64,000 nt of DNA from Erigeron canadensis (taxonomy: Eukaryota > Streptophyta > Magnoliopsida > Asterales > Asteraceae): NCBI RefSeq assembly GCF_010389155.1, contig NC_057764.1, positions 38,820,275 through 38,884,274 of the forward strand. The letters are read 5' to 3'. Below, piece by piece: positions 23,209 through 34,881 of the stretch; the first letter of the stretch is position 1, and every line of letters begins with the position of its first letter. A program made the translations under genes and the position numbers. The notes beneath the pieces are model-generated. The model ran no database searches. It saw only the letters and a list, made by a program, of their open reading frames with translations, and was not told the origin of the DNA.

Positions 23209-24968
23209 TGTTGCATTCCGAACGATCATATACAACGAGCATACCGAACACAACAAACATATAACAACATAACGATCACAACGAACATATAGCCTTGAAA
23301 CCTTGAAACCTTGATTTGGATCATTTAAATGATCACATAAATTGGATCAATAAACAATCACAAGCCTTGAAACCATGATTGGGTCATTAAAGGGACCTCA
23401 TAACCTTGATACGAACACATAACAATCATACATCCTTGATTGGATTGATAAACAATCCCATATCCATGATTTGATCAATAATTGATCATTTAATCTCGAT
23501 ACGAACATATAACAATCAAACAACCAAAGAAACACCATCTAGCTACACTTCGTACGACTCTGCATTCAAAGAACCTTCGATGCTTATATATAGGGTCACC
23601 CACAGCCTTCCCACCACATCTCCAATTCTTTGAATGCATCATCGTCTTCCATGTATGTACAACTATCCTAATCTCAACAAACATTCATAACCACAAGCAT
23701 AATCAATCGAGCAACAAGTCTATACTTCAATCTAACAATCAATCAATCAAATCAACAAACAAACAAGGATGTACACTTTTCAGCCCGTATCTCAATTGAG
23801 TAGGGAAGGTTACGAAACTCACCTTGATCGGCAATAGCAGTATAAGAATGACCATAAGCGGCAATAGCAGTATAGGAATGACCATAAGCATTCAACGAGC
23901 ATCACAAGTCCACACCTTAGATAATCATCATAGCATAGCCAAAAACAGCAGTTCTCCCTATTTCAGCACCAAAAACAGTAGTGATTCTGCCCATTTCAGC
24001 ACCAAAAGTAGCAGCAAAACTGCACGTTTGTATCAGCAAAAACAGCTTCAAAATTGCACGTTTTCAGCAGCAAAAACATCTGCAAAACTGCACGTTTTTC
24101 AGCAACAAAAACAGCAACAAAACTGCACTGTTTCAGCAGCAAAACAGCACTGTTTCAGCAACGATTCAGCATTAATTCAGCACCACAAATAGCCATAACC
24201 TTCAGCACGAAAAACAGCAACAATTCAAGAACAAGTCACGACCCAAACACCACCTTAAACCCAGATGTGACCTGAACTCGACCCATAATACAATTTCCAA
24301 GCTCAAATTCGACCAAGAATATACCAAGGACACCAAAACCCTAAATTTTGACCTAATTGCATCTTTGACCCGAAATTTGACTCATGGGTACCTATGTTTG
24401 ACTAGAAATGCGTTTAACAACATAAAATGATGATATAGAAACAAGTTTTACTTACCAAAATACCCTTCAAAAAGCCAAATCCGAATTTGAGCTTTAAAAT
24501 GGTGATTTCTTGCACTTGAAGAACCAAATCTTTGATATGATGCTAAAATGATGTTATTGATGGTAAATCTTGAATTAATCTAACTTGAAACACATTAAAT
24601 GAAGATTTGCTAGAGAGAGAGAGAGTTGTAAGAGTGTGTGTTATTGGATTGCTTAGAGAAAGAAAGAGAGATAATGAATGAGTGGATGGTGAAAATGGGT
24701 GAAAGGTTTTGTGAGAAAGAGATAAGGTTGGGTAATTTTGTGTGTCTTGGGTCATGGGTTTCACTCATGGTTCGACCCGTCACATTTACTAGCTTAACCA
24801 ATTGTTATCTCGTATCGTTTAGTATTGCATCGCCAAATAAGTGGTCAATTGACCCATTAAGCATAATATTCGTCGTTAAATCAAGAAGTGCATTTAATTA
24901 CATCTTTATTAAGGTCATTAGTCAAATCACATCGTTAATCAAACAAGATAAAAATCACGGTTGTTACA
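23209..24968 (-). mobile_element. Probable LTR (gypsy-like), minus strand
   Basis: On the minus strand it begins TGTAACAACCGTGATTTTTA at 24968 and ends GGAATGCAACA at 23209, so it is bounded by TGT and ACA like an LTR. TGTAACAACC is a start I associate with Ty3/gypsy LTRs in composite plants. The interior has a GA microsatellite (about 24614-24626) and imperfect repeats rich in aaaacagca near 23940-24200. No matching 5-bp target duplication was found and no gag-pol lies beside it, so solo-LTR status is uncertain. Confidence 0.4.
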
Positions 24969-25645
24969 GAATTAAACCACTAAAAAATATGAAGTTACAT
25001 TAGTGGTCGTCCAAATTCAGGTTGACACTGACCAAACAGTTCAAAAATAGATACATCATCTATTAGAGCATCCGCTATATAAGGTTTTTGTTTATTTGGA
25101 TGTCTTTCATTCAACCGGATATGTACGCATTATCATTATATATGTGTTTTAACGTTTTGCTCGAATAATTTAAGTATACACTAAAATAAATAAACAACTT
25201 AATTATAAATCTATATATCGCATGTTGTGTTAAAGTAAGTTAAATTTACGCATAATATCATTGCAATTTTCATACAATTATTTTTCTGATATATAATTGT
25301 GATAGCTTATTATAGATTGCATATATGTTTTTTTGACCAAACATTAATTTAATATAAATGTTACGAGTTAATGATAAAAATCTTATTAAAAAAATCCTTA
25401 TAACCAAATTTTATTCCTTATATGATAAAAATCATATACAAAAATACAATCTAATAAAAACGTATTGCATTAAAAATAACAGTTCTGTTGTAAAAAATTA
25501 AAAATCAATTTTAAAGATTAAAAAGTATGTAAAAATATAAAAATATTAGTTTCCATAATTGTATCATTAAAAGCATTAATTATTAATGTCTACAAACTTA
25601 AATAAGGATGTAATAATAATGGGGTGAGTTATTTTAAAAACTAAT
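24969..25645. other. AT-rich intergenic stretch
   Basis: No gene or bounded repeat recognised. Confidence 0.5.
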
Positions 25646-26450
25646 AAAAAAAATAATGCGAGAACAATTATGGATCAGATATTTTGTGTAACCTTTTATC
25701 TCTTCAATTAAATATGGAAATTCATCTAAATCATTCAAAATGTTTTATCTCACAAATCGTAAATCGTCATATGAAAAAAAACATGTGTAGTCTCAAAATT
25801 TCGTCCTCTTTCATTAGAGATGCAATTCGATATATTTTTGACGACTTTTTAGTTTTCGTTTTTTTGGTACTTACACATAACTTACACATGTGTAGATTAA
25901 ACAAAAATTATGATTCGGAACGGGCTTCGCCCTTAAGGATATTCATAAACTAAAGCTGGTGGGGTGATAGGTCATAGTGTGATAGGTCATAGAAGGTGAT
26001 AGGTCCTAAAAGGTGACCGATGATGAGTAATCTACCTAACAGGCCCCGCCTTTAGCCGCTATGGATCCGCCATGGACTGACGGGCTCCGCTCTTGGCCAC
26101 GATGGCTCCGCCATGGATTGACGGGCTCCGCCCATAACCTTCGTTGTTGTGTACGTATGTTCATTTACTAATTTACACGTGAAAACAATGATCTTACACA
26201 TGTGTGGGTACACAAATATAAGAGGGAAAAGAACCAAAAATTAAAAAGTCGTCAAAAGTATATCGAATTGCATCTCTAATGAAAGAGGACGAAATTTTAA
26301 GACTACCCATATTTTTTTTTTCATCTAACGATTTACGGTTTGTGAGATAAAACATTGTGAATGATTTGGATAAATTTTATTATTTAACTGAAAAGAGAGA
26401 AAGACAAAAAAAAATATGTGGTCTAAAATTATTCTCATATTCTTTTTTAT
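25646..26450. mobile_element. Large inverted-repeat (foldback) element
   Basis: Two arms of roughly 240 bases, about 25646-25890 and 26195-26450, are inverted copies. The block tctcacaaatcgtaaatcgt on the left pairs with the complement of acgatttacggtttgtgaga on the right, and both hold ctttcattagagatgcaatt. The centre has repeats of gtgataggtcata and of ggctccgc. Arm-like sequence also occurs inside the Helitron-like insertion at 55896-56326. No coding capacity. Confidence 0.65.
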
Positions 26451-27154
26451 TTGTGGGTTCTTAAATAATCCTTTCTCAATATTATCATTATATAAACATA
26501 TACATATACATATATACACATATATGAAATAATGATGATCATGACCAGCTTTGTAAAACATTGATTCTTTTAGGACTATAAAGATAAGCATGTATGGAGT
26601 CAAAAATCAGTTGCCATTTCTTCTAATAATGTATCAAAAGAAACCGAAACAAACCTAAACCGAGTCAAAAAACCGAACTAAGTCAAAACCGAATTCAAGA
26701 GTTCTTGATTTTCTAAAACCAAACAATTCAATCTAAATTTCACCTTTAAGCAAGAATCAACCAACTCTCATGATCGGCCCTACTAACATATAGCTTAACC
26801 CTTTATTCAATAATACGTACAAGGCTTTACCATTATATGATAAAATTTCCCTAATGTCACATACCGACTAAATGTTCTAAAAAAAATATTTACCCATGTA
26901 AAAGTGCACCATTTGAACATTATCCACAACCTGGCTTCAAAATTACTAAAATAACTTTAATTACGTCACCGTTTGAGACACAATTATCAACAACTTGGCA
27001 TACAAAATTACTAACATGCCCTTAACAACCAAAAGCCTAGTAGCTTCCTCTTTAAACCCTTGTTGACATTGTTCAGAGTAAAACCCTAGCCTCCCTTTCA
27101 CCTTCCTCTCTCTCTCTCTCACACACACACGCAGTCTTCAAATCCGCCGTAAAA
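26451..27154. promoter_or_regulatory. Promoter side and 5' UTR of SNU13
   Basis: Upstream part is AT-rich. Just before the ATG lies a CT run followed by a CA run (about 27111-27130), a pyrimidine-rich leader common in highly expressed plant genes. The exact transcription start is not determined. Confidence 0.35.
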
Positions 27155-27192
27155 ATGGTATCTTTTTTCTTTAATCTTTTTAAGTTCATAGC

Positions 27193-27223
<31 letters not shown>

Positions 27224-28670
27224 CATGTATCTATAAATCTTGTTTTCTTTTTAAATCTAATCAAGTTTTGTTATTGATGTTGCAGACTGGTGAAGCTGTG
27301 AATCCAAAAGCATACCCACTTGCTGATGCTCAACTTACTATTACAATCATGGATCTTGTTCAGCAAGCTGCTAATTATAAGCAGCTTAAAAAAGGTGCCA
27401 ATGAAGGTATATATCTATAAAATCAAATCTTTATTTTTTATTCTTTTTCTTTGTATATTTATATATATATATTTGTTGCATGTATATTTTTTTGTATGTA
27501 ATTTTCAAATCTTGTACTGGTTAGGTCAAATTTGGTTGATATAGACAGCCTTTGGAAGATTTTTCTCATTTAAATTTATTAATAAATTATTATATGGTGT
27601 TATTGTATTTAGATGTTTCTTTGAACTAAGGGGAAGTTGATTAATATTGTGATATGGGTTTTGTAAGTTAGTTAAAAGTGAGATACTTTTGTAAAAATCA
27701 CTCATAGTTGGCACAAGTATAATTGACTTTTTAGGCTATAGATGGATTTGTTATGTATTGGGTTCCTATTTTAGTTAAAATTAAGATACCACTATTGAAA
27801 GTCATTCACTTTTTTGTACAAGTATATCAGATTCTTTTAATTCAGATGAAATCTTGAAGGAATTGATGTGGGCGTCTTTGTTTCACAAAATTTTTTTGTA
27901 CTTTGTTAGTGATTTTGGATCTTGGAAAGAATGAAATATGAGGTATTTGTGATTTTTAATTGGTATTTGTTAATGTTGGCTGTTTATCGATCTGATCATA
28001 GTTTTGGTTTTTTGATTTTTACAGCTACAAAGACACTTAACAGGGGTATATCTGAGTTTGTAGTGATGGCAGCAGATGCTGAGCCACTTGAAATTATTCT
28101 TCATCTTCCTCTCCTTGCCGAAGATAAGGTATTTAACGTTTCCTTATTGTTGTATCTAGATCCCTATCTAGATATTGTAGTATTGTAGATAGATTGGATG
28201 TACTGGCATTATTTTATGTTGATCTTAAACGTGTTCTTAACATGAAGTATGTTAAACTCTTTGTATTACAATAATCTGATAAAAAGATAGTTACTTGTAA
28301 ATTAGGATTTTGTTCTTACTATTGATTGTTATTTGGTGATAGATACTTGTTTTGGTGTAATGACCTTTGTAACAGAAGCGTAAAAGTGTTGACTTACTTT
28401 TGTGGTTTTGGCAGAATGTCCCCTATGTTTTTGTGCCCTCGAAGCAAGCCCTTGGACGCGCCTGTGGAGTCACCAGGCCCGTTATTGCATGTTCGGTGAC
28501 CAGTAACGAAGGCAGTCAACTGAGATCCCAAATACAGCAGCTAAAGGTTAGTGTCACCTGTCTTTTTTATTGTGCTCTCTGTGCCGTTTCGTTTATGGTC
28601 TTAAATTGCTTATTGGCTTAAACTTCTTCTATTTGATTTCCAGGATGCTATTGAGAAGCTTTTGATCTAG
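27155..28670 (+). CDS. SNU13: SNU13 / NHP2-like protein 1, kink-turn RNA-binding protein
   Basis: Five exons, 27155-27157, 27286-27406, 28025-28128, 28415-28546 and 28644-28670, sum to 387 bases and encode 128 residues, the usual length of the family. Exon 1 is only the ATG, followed directly by GT. The product has the L7Ae/L30e/S12e fold, with [18 protein letters not shown] forming the kink-turn-binding region and [20 protein letters not shown] near the end. It binds the kink-turn of U4 snRNA in the U4/U6.U5 tri-snRNP and of box C/D snoRNAs, acting in splicing and rRNA 2'-O-methylation in the nucleus and nucleolus. All introns are GT-AG. Confidence 0.96.
27196..27223. repeat. AT microsatellite in SNU13 intron 1
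   Basis: A pure AT dinucleotide run of 28 bases, inside the intron between the ATG-only exon and exon 2. Confidence 0.95.
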
Positions 28671-30314
28671 AAGAAGAAATATGGAAATTCGGTGTGATGG
28701 GCCTTCTGGGATGTGACTCCCATTAGAGGCTTTGATCTTTCTTTTCCTATAAAAACTATCTTTACTGTACTTGAATTTTCTTTCTGCATGCATTTTTGAA
28801 CCAAGGACAGAATGACCTCTAGTTATATGTAACAATGAAGTTTTATGTGCTATTTTTCTTGGTTATTAAGAGTGTTTTTAAGACATACGTCTTTAGCGAA
28901 AGGCATATAGTAGCTTTTCACAAGTGGTATGTTTTGTAGCATTGTCAATTTCTGATGGTTTTTCTTATGAATCTATTGGATTTGGTCTCTGATGGGAAGC
29001 TTACCTAACAAAACATGATGTCAAGTAGGTTGGAAGTGGACTAACATCTAGTCATCTACTAAAAACATACCAATGTTTTACATCTTCAAATCTGAATATT
29101 TATATATATTTGTTAAAGTCCATTTGACCTCACTATTTCAGCTAACCTGGACTGATTAAACCGCTCTTGTATTTTGGTTTCGACTAGTGTTCCAGATTGT
29201 ATATATTGATTTTGTTTTTAAACGCTAAGAGTTTTGCATACAACCCTATTTGTTGAAGTTAGACACTTGGTGGTTGTGTTTTGTATCTGTAGCTGCTGCC
29301 TCCATGTTTTTGGTGGTTGATAATGTAAATTTCTTTTGGTAGTTTTGGGTTCATTCGTGTTGTTGTTTCTCCACCGCCTTTTTCCCTGATAAACAGCAGA
29401 AGTGAGATCTTTTTCATTTCTCCCATCTAATTTACTGCTACCCAACATTTTGTAAGAGAGAACAAACCACATAATTTATAAAAAGTTACTTAAATACATT
29501 GTTGAACGATTGTTTTCCAGCATATGGCTTTCACTTCGCTATTTCATTTCATGATTTAACATATCAGAAAGTCAAGACATTATCCATTTGGCATGTATAA
29601 ACCCCGACATTGCAACCTTATAATCTCTAAATGTTAGATGACGTTATATACTTTTGTATTGGTTTAGGAGATGGTCTCACATTCATGTATAAACATTTCC
29701 ACCATATTAACACCAAAAGCCTCTATAATCTGAATATGTTTGCTGGAAATTGTATAAACTTCACGACACTAAAGCAAAGGTAAAATGACTTGTATATCAG
29801 TAAGTGTCAAAAAGTACCTTTAAATCTTTGATAGGCAAACTTGTCAGGATACTTGCATTATGCAACGATAACAAATATGCAAGAACTATAACATTTTGGG
29901 TTTTTATGTCTATATATAGCGGAACATCCACGGTAATGATGTAGAGAACTAGAGATAAAAAGAATTTATTGCTAAACGATGATCCACATAAAAGTCATCT
30001 CATCAAAGAAACCTTATTAAAACAACTTATACTGATAGTATCCGTATCGTATATAATTCACTTGTATCGTTATGGTGATATTAAGTATAAATGATATTTT
30101 ATTATACAAGTGTGTAAATATAAAACCCAATTGAGTTTATATGTTTATATACGTGTGTTGCTTGATCATAGCACAAATTCTGTAACGGTAATAATGTTAT
30201 TTACCTTTTTATATCAGCTGTGTAAATTTGTTAGAAGATTGTTTTAGTAGTTTTCTGTACAAAATTGATACTTAAATGTTTAAGTAAATGCACAACAAAA
30301 TATTAGCATATGTG
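28671..30314. other. 3' UTR of SNU13 and intergenic DNA
   Basis: The first 200-300 bases are presumed 3' UTR. Beyond that I see no gene, RNA or bounded repeat. Confidence 0.45.
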
Positions 30315-30396
30315 GTGGACGTGCCGGAGTGGTTATCGGGCATGACTAGAAATCATGTGGGCTCTGCCCGCGCAGGTTCGAATCCTGCCGTCCACG
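30315..30396 (+). tRNA. tRNA-Ser (anticodon AGA)
   Basis: An 82-base cloverleaf can be drawn. The acceptor stem is GTGGACG paired with CGTCCAC plus discriminator G. The anticodon stem is CATGA/TCATG with loop CTAGAAA, so the anticodon is AGA (decodes UCU). A long variable arm is present, as in class II tRNAs, and the T arm contains GGTTCGAATCC. No intron. The A box (TGCCGGAGTGG) and B box are intact. Confidence 0.96.
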
Positions 30397-30402
30397 TTCT
30401 GA

Positions 30403-30418
30403 TTTTTTTTTTTTTTTT
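30403..30418 (+). terminator. Pol III terminator of tRNA-Ser
   Basis: A run of 16 T starts seven bases after the tRNA end, an ample RNA polymerase III stop signal. Confidence 0.85.
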
Positions 30419-31493
30419 CTCAAAGGCCTTTTCTGTTCATCCATTTCATTCCAAAGGTGAGAGCACAGCCATGAGCCATCAAGTGACTGACTTTCTCATT
30501 TTGAGTTGTGGCTTCGCTACTATAAGCTATGTTCTCTCACTTCCGAGCTCTAACCCCTTACATGTTTGGTCCACAAACTAACGTTTGTCCTCGACAATCA
30601 TTTTATCCTCTTTTTTGCTTTCTACGAACTTCTCTGGGATCAAAACCATGTCTAAGAGCTGTTAAAACCTGTTCATATTTCAGTATGGGTGCAAGTTCGA
30701 GTAACCATAGCCGAGTTGCTTCAACCACACAACCGACTGCAAGAAGGTACCAGGCTACCTGCCAGTCTTTAAGATGAGGCCACCAAGTCGTGAAAAAACA
30801 TTGTTGATATTGACACAAAATTCAGGAGACGTTTTGAAAAACAGACTAACCAGCATGGAATCTATGAGAGTGTATTTAGAATATCCACGAAAATCATAAG
30901 TTTTAATTGAGAGTGTATTTGAATTTTAAAAATATTGAAGAACAATAGAACATCACATTTAAAAAAAGCAAAAAAAAAAAAGAATTCAAACGGAACATAA
31001 GTAAAACCACGGCTTGATTTGTTTTAAGTAATAACAGTGAAATATATTTGAACCAATGAATACATACTTATCGACTTATCAATATTAAGTAGATACCAAG
31101 AAAATAGTCTTCAAGTGTACATGCTGAAATGACGAATACTGTACAAGTTGTTTCTTGTGATACTTGAATCTACAACATAGATTTTGATGTCTGCAATATA
31201 AAAGGCAACATATATGGAGTGTATCAGACTATCAGTGGTTTCAAAGTGGGTTACTTCATGGTTGCTTATCAACTGTAACTATCATGTGATACATCTATTG
31301 ATGCTTCGGCGCAAGAAACAGGATTTGATCAACTATGGTTTAAAGAGTCATTCAATGAGAATTCAGTGAGAATTGTGTTGAAATTAAAAGTGAAATGTAT
31401 TCTTGAGACATATTGATGAAAATGTTGACTTAAAAAATGGACTAATAGTTACAAAATTTGCTTCCTTTTTAAAAATAATCACATCTATCATCT
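30419..31493. other. Intergenic between tRNA and PPR gene
   Basis: No gene recognised. The part next to 31494 is the presumed 3' UTR of the minus-strand PPR gene. Confidence 0.45.
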
Positions 31494-33788
31494 CTATAGA
31501 ACTTTAACTTGCTCAATGACATCTTTCCCCTTTACAGACTTCATTTCTGATCCAAGAAACCTGGCCATCTGATAAATCTCATCCGTCTGTGGATGAGACG
31601 TGTCATCTGATGAAAATGCATGTGTCGACCCTTTGACATTATGAACATCGGCCCAACTTAATCCCACAACTTTCTTCACATTTTTCTCCCTCATCCCTTT
31701 CCTTATCTTTGCAACTTCATCCCAATCCCCTCTTTCTGCATAAAGATTCGACATTAACACATATGAACCTGATTCTTTAGGCTCCATTTTCAATAAAACT
31801 TCAGACACACGCTTTCCCATCTCCATGTTTCCATGAACTTTACATGATCCTAACAAGCTCTGGAATACTGGGAGCCCGAGCTGGCCCGGGATATGGGATA
31901 GAAACTCTTCTGCTTCCGTTAACCGCCCAGCCCTCCCATACATATCTACTATACAAGAGTAATGTTCTGGGGTTGGCTCGATTTTAAAATGTCTGATCAT
32001 CGACTCAAACACTTCTTTCCCCTTTTCCACCATTCCCTTCCTTCCGCATGCTGTTAACACAGATAAAAATGTAATAGAATCAGGCTCAAAAGATTGGTTC
32101 TTTAGGTCTTCATATAAGTTCATGACAGCTTCGTAGTCTCCATGTCTGGAATGAGCTGATATGATTGCGGTCCATGCAACTTGATTCTTATCCCTGATTT
32201 CATCAAACACCTTACAAGCTTCGTTTATACTTCCCCGTTTTGCATACATGTCAAGAAGGGCTCCAGAAACTATTGGATCCTTGTCTAAACCTAGTTTTAA
32301 CAAATAAGAGTGGCACCATTGTCCATATCTTAATGATATGGCTTCAGAAGACGCAATTGCGCTTAAGACGCTCCCAAATGTGTATTCATTCGGTTTTGAA
32401 TCCATGATTGTAGCGGAGAATGTGTTTAAAGCTTCTTGAAACATCTTGTTTTGAGTGAACCCTGAGATTAAGGCGTTCCATGATATGATCACTTTCTGTT
32501 CCATTTCTTGAAAAACTTTGATCGAATCTTTTATTGACTCAAACTTAGCATACATGGTAATGAAGCTATTAGCAACCACTAGCTCTGAAAAGAAGCTAGA
32601 CTTTATACATAACGCATGAGCCATTTCGCCTTCTTTCATCCTATTAGCAGCACATATGGCATGAACCAAGCCAACAAATGTTACCTCATTCGGATAAACA
32701 CCATCCACTCTCATGTCGTTGAACAATGATACAGCTTGCTCTTCACTTATAGAAATCATGGTGGTCCACGAAACTACATTACGATTCACCATCTCCTCAA
32801 AAACCATCTTTGCATCTTTAATTTGATCGCATTTTGAATATGTAGAGATTAAAACATTGCAGACCGATTCATGTATTCCATATCCTCTTTTAATAGCCAG
32901 ACCATGTATCTGTTTCCCTAGATGCAAGTTTCTAGCATGCCCACAAGCTGAAACCGCACTGGTAAATGAAACATGATCGAGCTTCATTCCCAATCTAATC
33001 ATCTCAATAAAAGTTGAAATTGCTTCTGCCCCATAACTTCCTTCCTGACTATAACCTGAAAGCATCGCGTTCCATGAAACTAAATCCTTGCTCGGCATTT
33101 CATCAAAAACCCTTTCTGCTTCAAGTATACGTTCCCACTTAGAGTACAACGTTACAAGTGCATTTGCTATAAAACCTTCACACTGCATTCCAGCTTTCAA
33201 CACTAGCGAATGCAACTGAATTCCAAATAGAAATTCTTCACAATCTGCACAATGTGCCAACGCAGTAGTGTAAGTCACTGCATCAAAAGTAACCCCTAAA
33301 TAATTCATTCGAAAAGCAAACCTCAATGCATCATTTCCGTCCTTAAACCCCGAGAGCAAGGTGTTCCATGAAACAATATCCCGGTTAGGCAACAGATCAA
33401 AAATATCCAAAGCACGATCAAGCTGTCCGGATTTAGAATACATATGCATCAAGGAATTAGATACAGATAAAAATGAATCAAGCCCTGAAGTCAATGCTAA
33501 ACCATGAATTTGACACCCGAGTTTCGGGTCACCACGACACGCCTTGACAGCAAGAGCAGTCGAAACTTCATCGACATGACTAACACCTACTTCCTGAATT
33601 TGCTTATTGAAGATGTCAAGTGCTTGAAATGGGCGGTTTTGGTGTAAAAGATCAAGCATGGAGTGATGCAAATAGCCGAGATTTGGTTGAGGCATTTTAT
33701 CAAACAGTTGGTGGGCATCTTGTAACGAATGAAAGTTTGCTAGTTTTTTAGTGTACCAAGATTTGAATAATAATTGGCGGGTAATCAT
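31494..33788 (-). CDS. Pentatricopeptide repeat protein, PLS/E subclass, probably mitochondrial
   Basis: An intronless frame of 764 residues made mostly of PPR motifs, with repeated phrases such as NALVTLYSKW, DLVSWNAMLSGYSQEG, NRNVVSWTTMISI and VAWTAIISAHSRHGD. After the last repeats come E and E+ motifs (ESGSYVLMSNLYAERGDWDE, then GLSWADVHNVKGSTHAF). The C-terminal DYW deaminase domain is absent. The N-terminal 20 residues (MITRQLLFKSWYTKKLANFH) are basic and free of acidic residues, fitting an organelle transit peptide. Such proteins bind organelle RNA sequence-specifically, and E-class members usually support C-to-U editing with a DYW partner. The RNA target is unknown. By memory the closest Arabidopsis match is At4g32430. 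Confidence 0.92.
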   Translation of the reverse strand: MITRQLLFKSWYTKKLANFHSLQDAHQLFDKMPQPNLGYLHHSMLDLLHQNRPFQALDIFNKQIQEVGVSHVDEVSTALAVKACRGDPKLGCQIHGLALTSGLDSFLSVSNSLMHMYSKSGQLDRALDIFDLLPNRDIVSWNTLLSGFKDGNDALRFAFRMNYLGVTFDAVTYTTALAHCADCEEFLFGIQLHSLVLKAGMQCEGFIANALVTLYSKWERILEAERVFDEMPSKDLVSWNAMLSGYSQEGSYGAEAISTFIEMIRLGMKLDHVSFTSAVSACGHARNLHLGKQIHGLAIKRGYGIHESVCNVLISTYSKCDQIKDAKMVFEEMVNRNVVSWTTMISISEEQAVSLFNDMRVDGVYPNEVTFVGLVHAICAANRMKEGEMAHALCIKSSFFSELVVANSFITMYAKFESIKDSIKVFQEMEQKVIISWNALISGFTQNKMFQEALNTFSATIMDSKPNEYTFGSVLSAIASSEAISLRYGQWCHSYLLKLGLDKDPIVSGALLDMYAKRGSINEACKVFDEIRDKNQVAWTAIISAHSRHGDYEAVMNLYEDLKNQSFEPDSITFLSVLTACGRKGMVEKGKEVFESMIRHFKIEPTPEHYSCIVDMYGRAGRLTEAEEFLSHIPGQLGLPVFQSLLGSCKVHGNMEMGKRVSEVLLKMEPKESGSYVLMSNLYAERGDWDEVAKIRKGMREKNVKKVVGLSWADVHNVKGSTHAFSSDDTSHPQTDEIYQMARFLGSEMKSVKGKDVIEQVKVL

Positions 33789-34881
33789 TGGGGTTGGGGG
33801 TACAGAGCTATACTTTTTTATTTTATTTATAAAACCAGTGTTTTCAAGATTTTGTTGGGTAATTAAAAAAGATTGAATCTTTATAAATCCTGTTTCCTTT
33901 CATTGTATTTGGTATTTTTGATTTTAGGTCAGGTTCATGTTAGTTTTTAGCTTGGGGATATGTCCGGCCGTCCGAGAGTGTTAAAAAAGTGTCGGGTTGG
34001 GTTTTGGACTTAGAGGCAATAAAACACAATTGAGTTTGGTTAGTTAAGTTTGGGTTATTGGGTTGGTTCTGTTGTATTTGTTTTGGCAATTGGACCGTAG
34101 CTACATTTTTCAACATTATTTGTATTTGTATAAGGCTCTTTTATTTTACTAGCATTTTACCCGCGCAATGCGGCGGTAGTCGTGACGGTGACGATGTGGT
34201 GGTAGATGTGACTATTTGTGGTAGATGAGACGTCGATTGATGTAGATTATTAATAGAGATATTTAAAAAAATAAAGGATTGATAGTATAACTTAATCATT
34301 AATGTTAAGGGGTAGTGTAAGTAAAAATATTTTAGTGTTAAGTAAAAATATTACATATCTTAAGGGTGGTAGATTAAAATATTACATGGAAGAGCATTTT
34401 AGACATTTTCCCCATGTAACTTTCAACATAAGAGTTATTTCCTTTAATAAGTAGTATGGATAATTAATCGTTTTTTTTTTCTTTTTAAATTATTTTTTAA
34501 ACGGTTTCTCATATTTTTTACGGTTTATTTTTTATTTTATATCATTAATACGAGTAGTAGTTTTCATTCGTTTTGATATTGCCATATTGGAGTACATTGT
34601 TTTAAATTCCCAAAGCAATAAAAACAAGTTTCCTTTTTAAGAATGTAAAATAACTTTGTTATAGTTTCATTTTACTTTGTTCCAAATGAAACGCAATGCT
34701 TCTCCGTATTTCTCTTACTCAAATCAAGACTGTTTCTCCCACTTAAACACAACACATCACAAAAACACAAACAAACACTTTCACTTTTTTTTCTTCAATT
34801 TTATCAATGGTTTTGTTCATCTTTCACACAATTATTTGGATTCATCTAAACAAAACCATTCTATAGATATATATCGAAATC
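33789..34881. promoter_or_regulatory. Shared upstream region of divergent PPR and translocator genes
   Basis: The two genes are head to head with 1.09 kb between start codons, so both promoters must lie here. It contains a short Helitron at 34149-34460. The last 150 bases before 34882 are pyrimidine- and A-rich leader. Confidence 0.5.
34149..34460 (-). mobile_element. Short non-autonomous Helitron in a shared promoter region
   Basis: Read on the minus strand it starts TCCATACTACTTATTAAAGG after an A and ends CCGCCGCATTGCGCGGGT, then AAAATG and CTAG followed by T. It is 312 bases and non-coding. A related but degraded sequence lies inside the insertion at 61103-61598. Confidence 0.65.

Noticed and set aside
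23824..24192. Gln/Ser-rich coding region
   Set aside because: The frame is a product of the imperfect aaaacagca repeats in an LTR-like block; all three frames look alike and no domain is visible.
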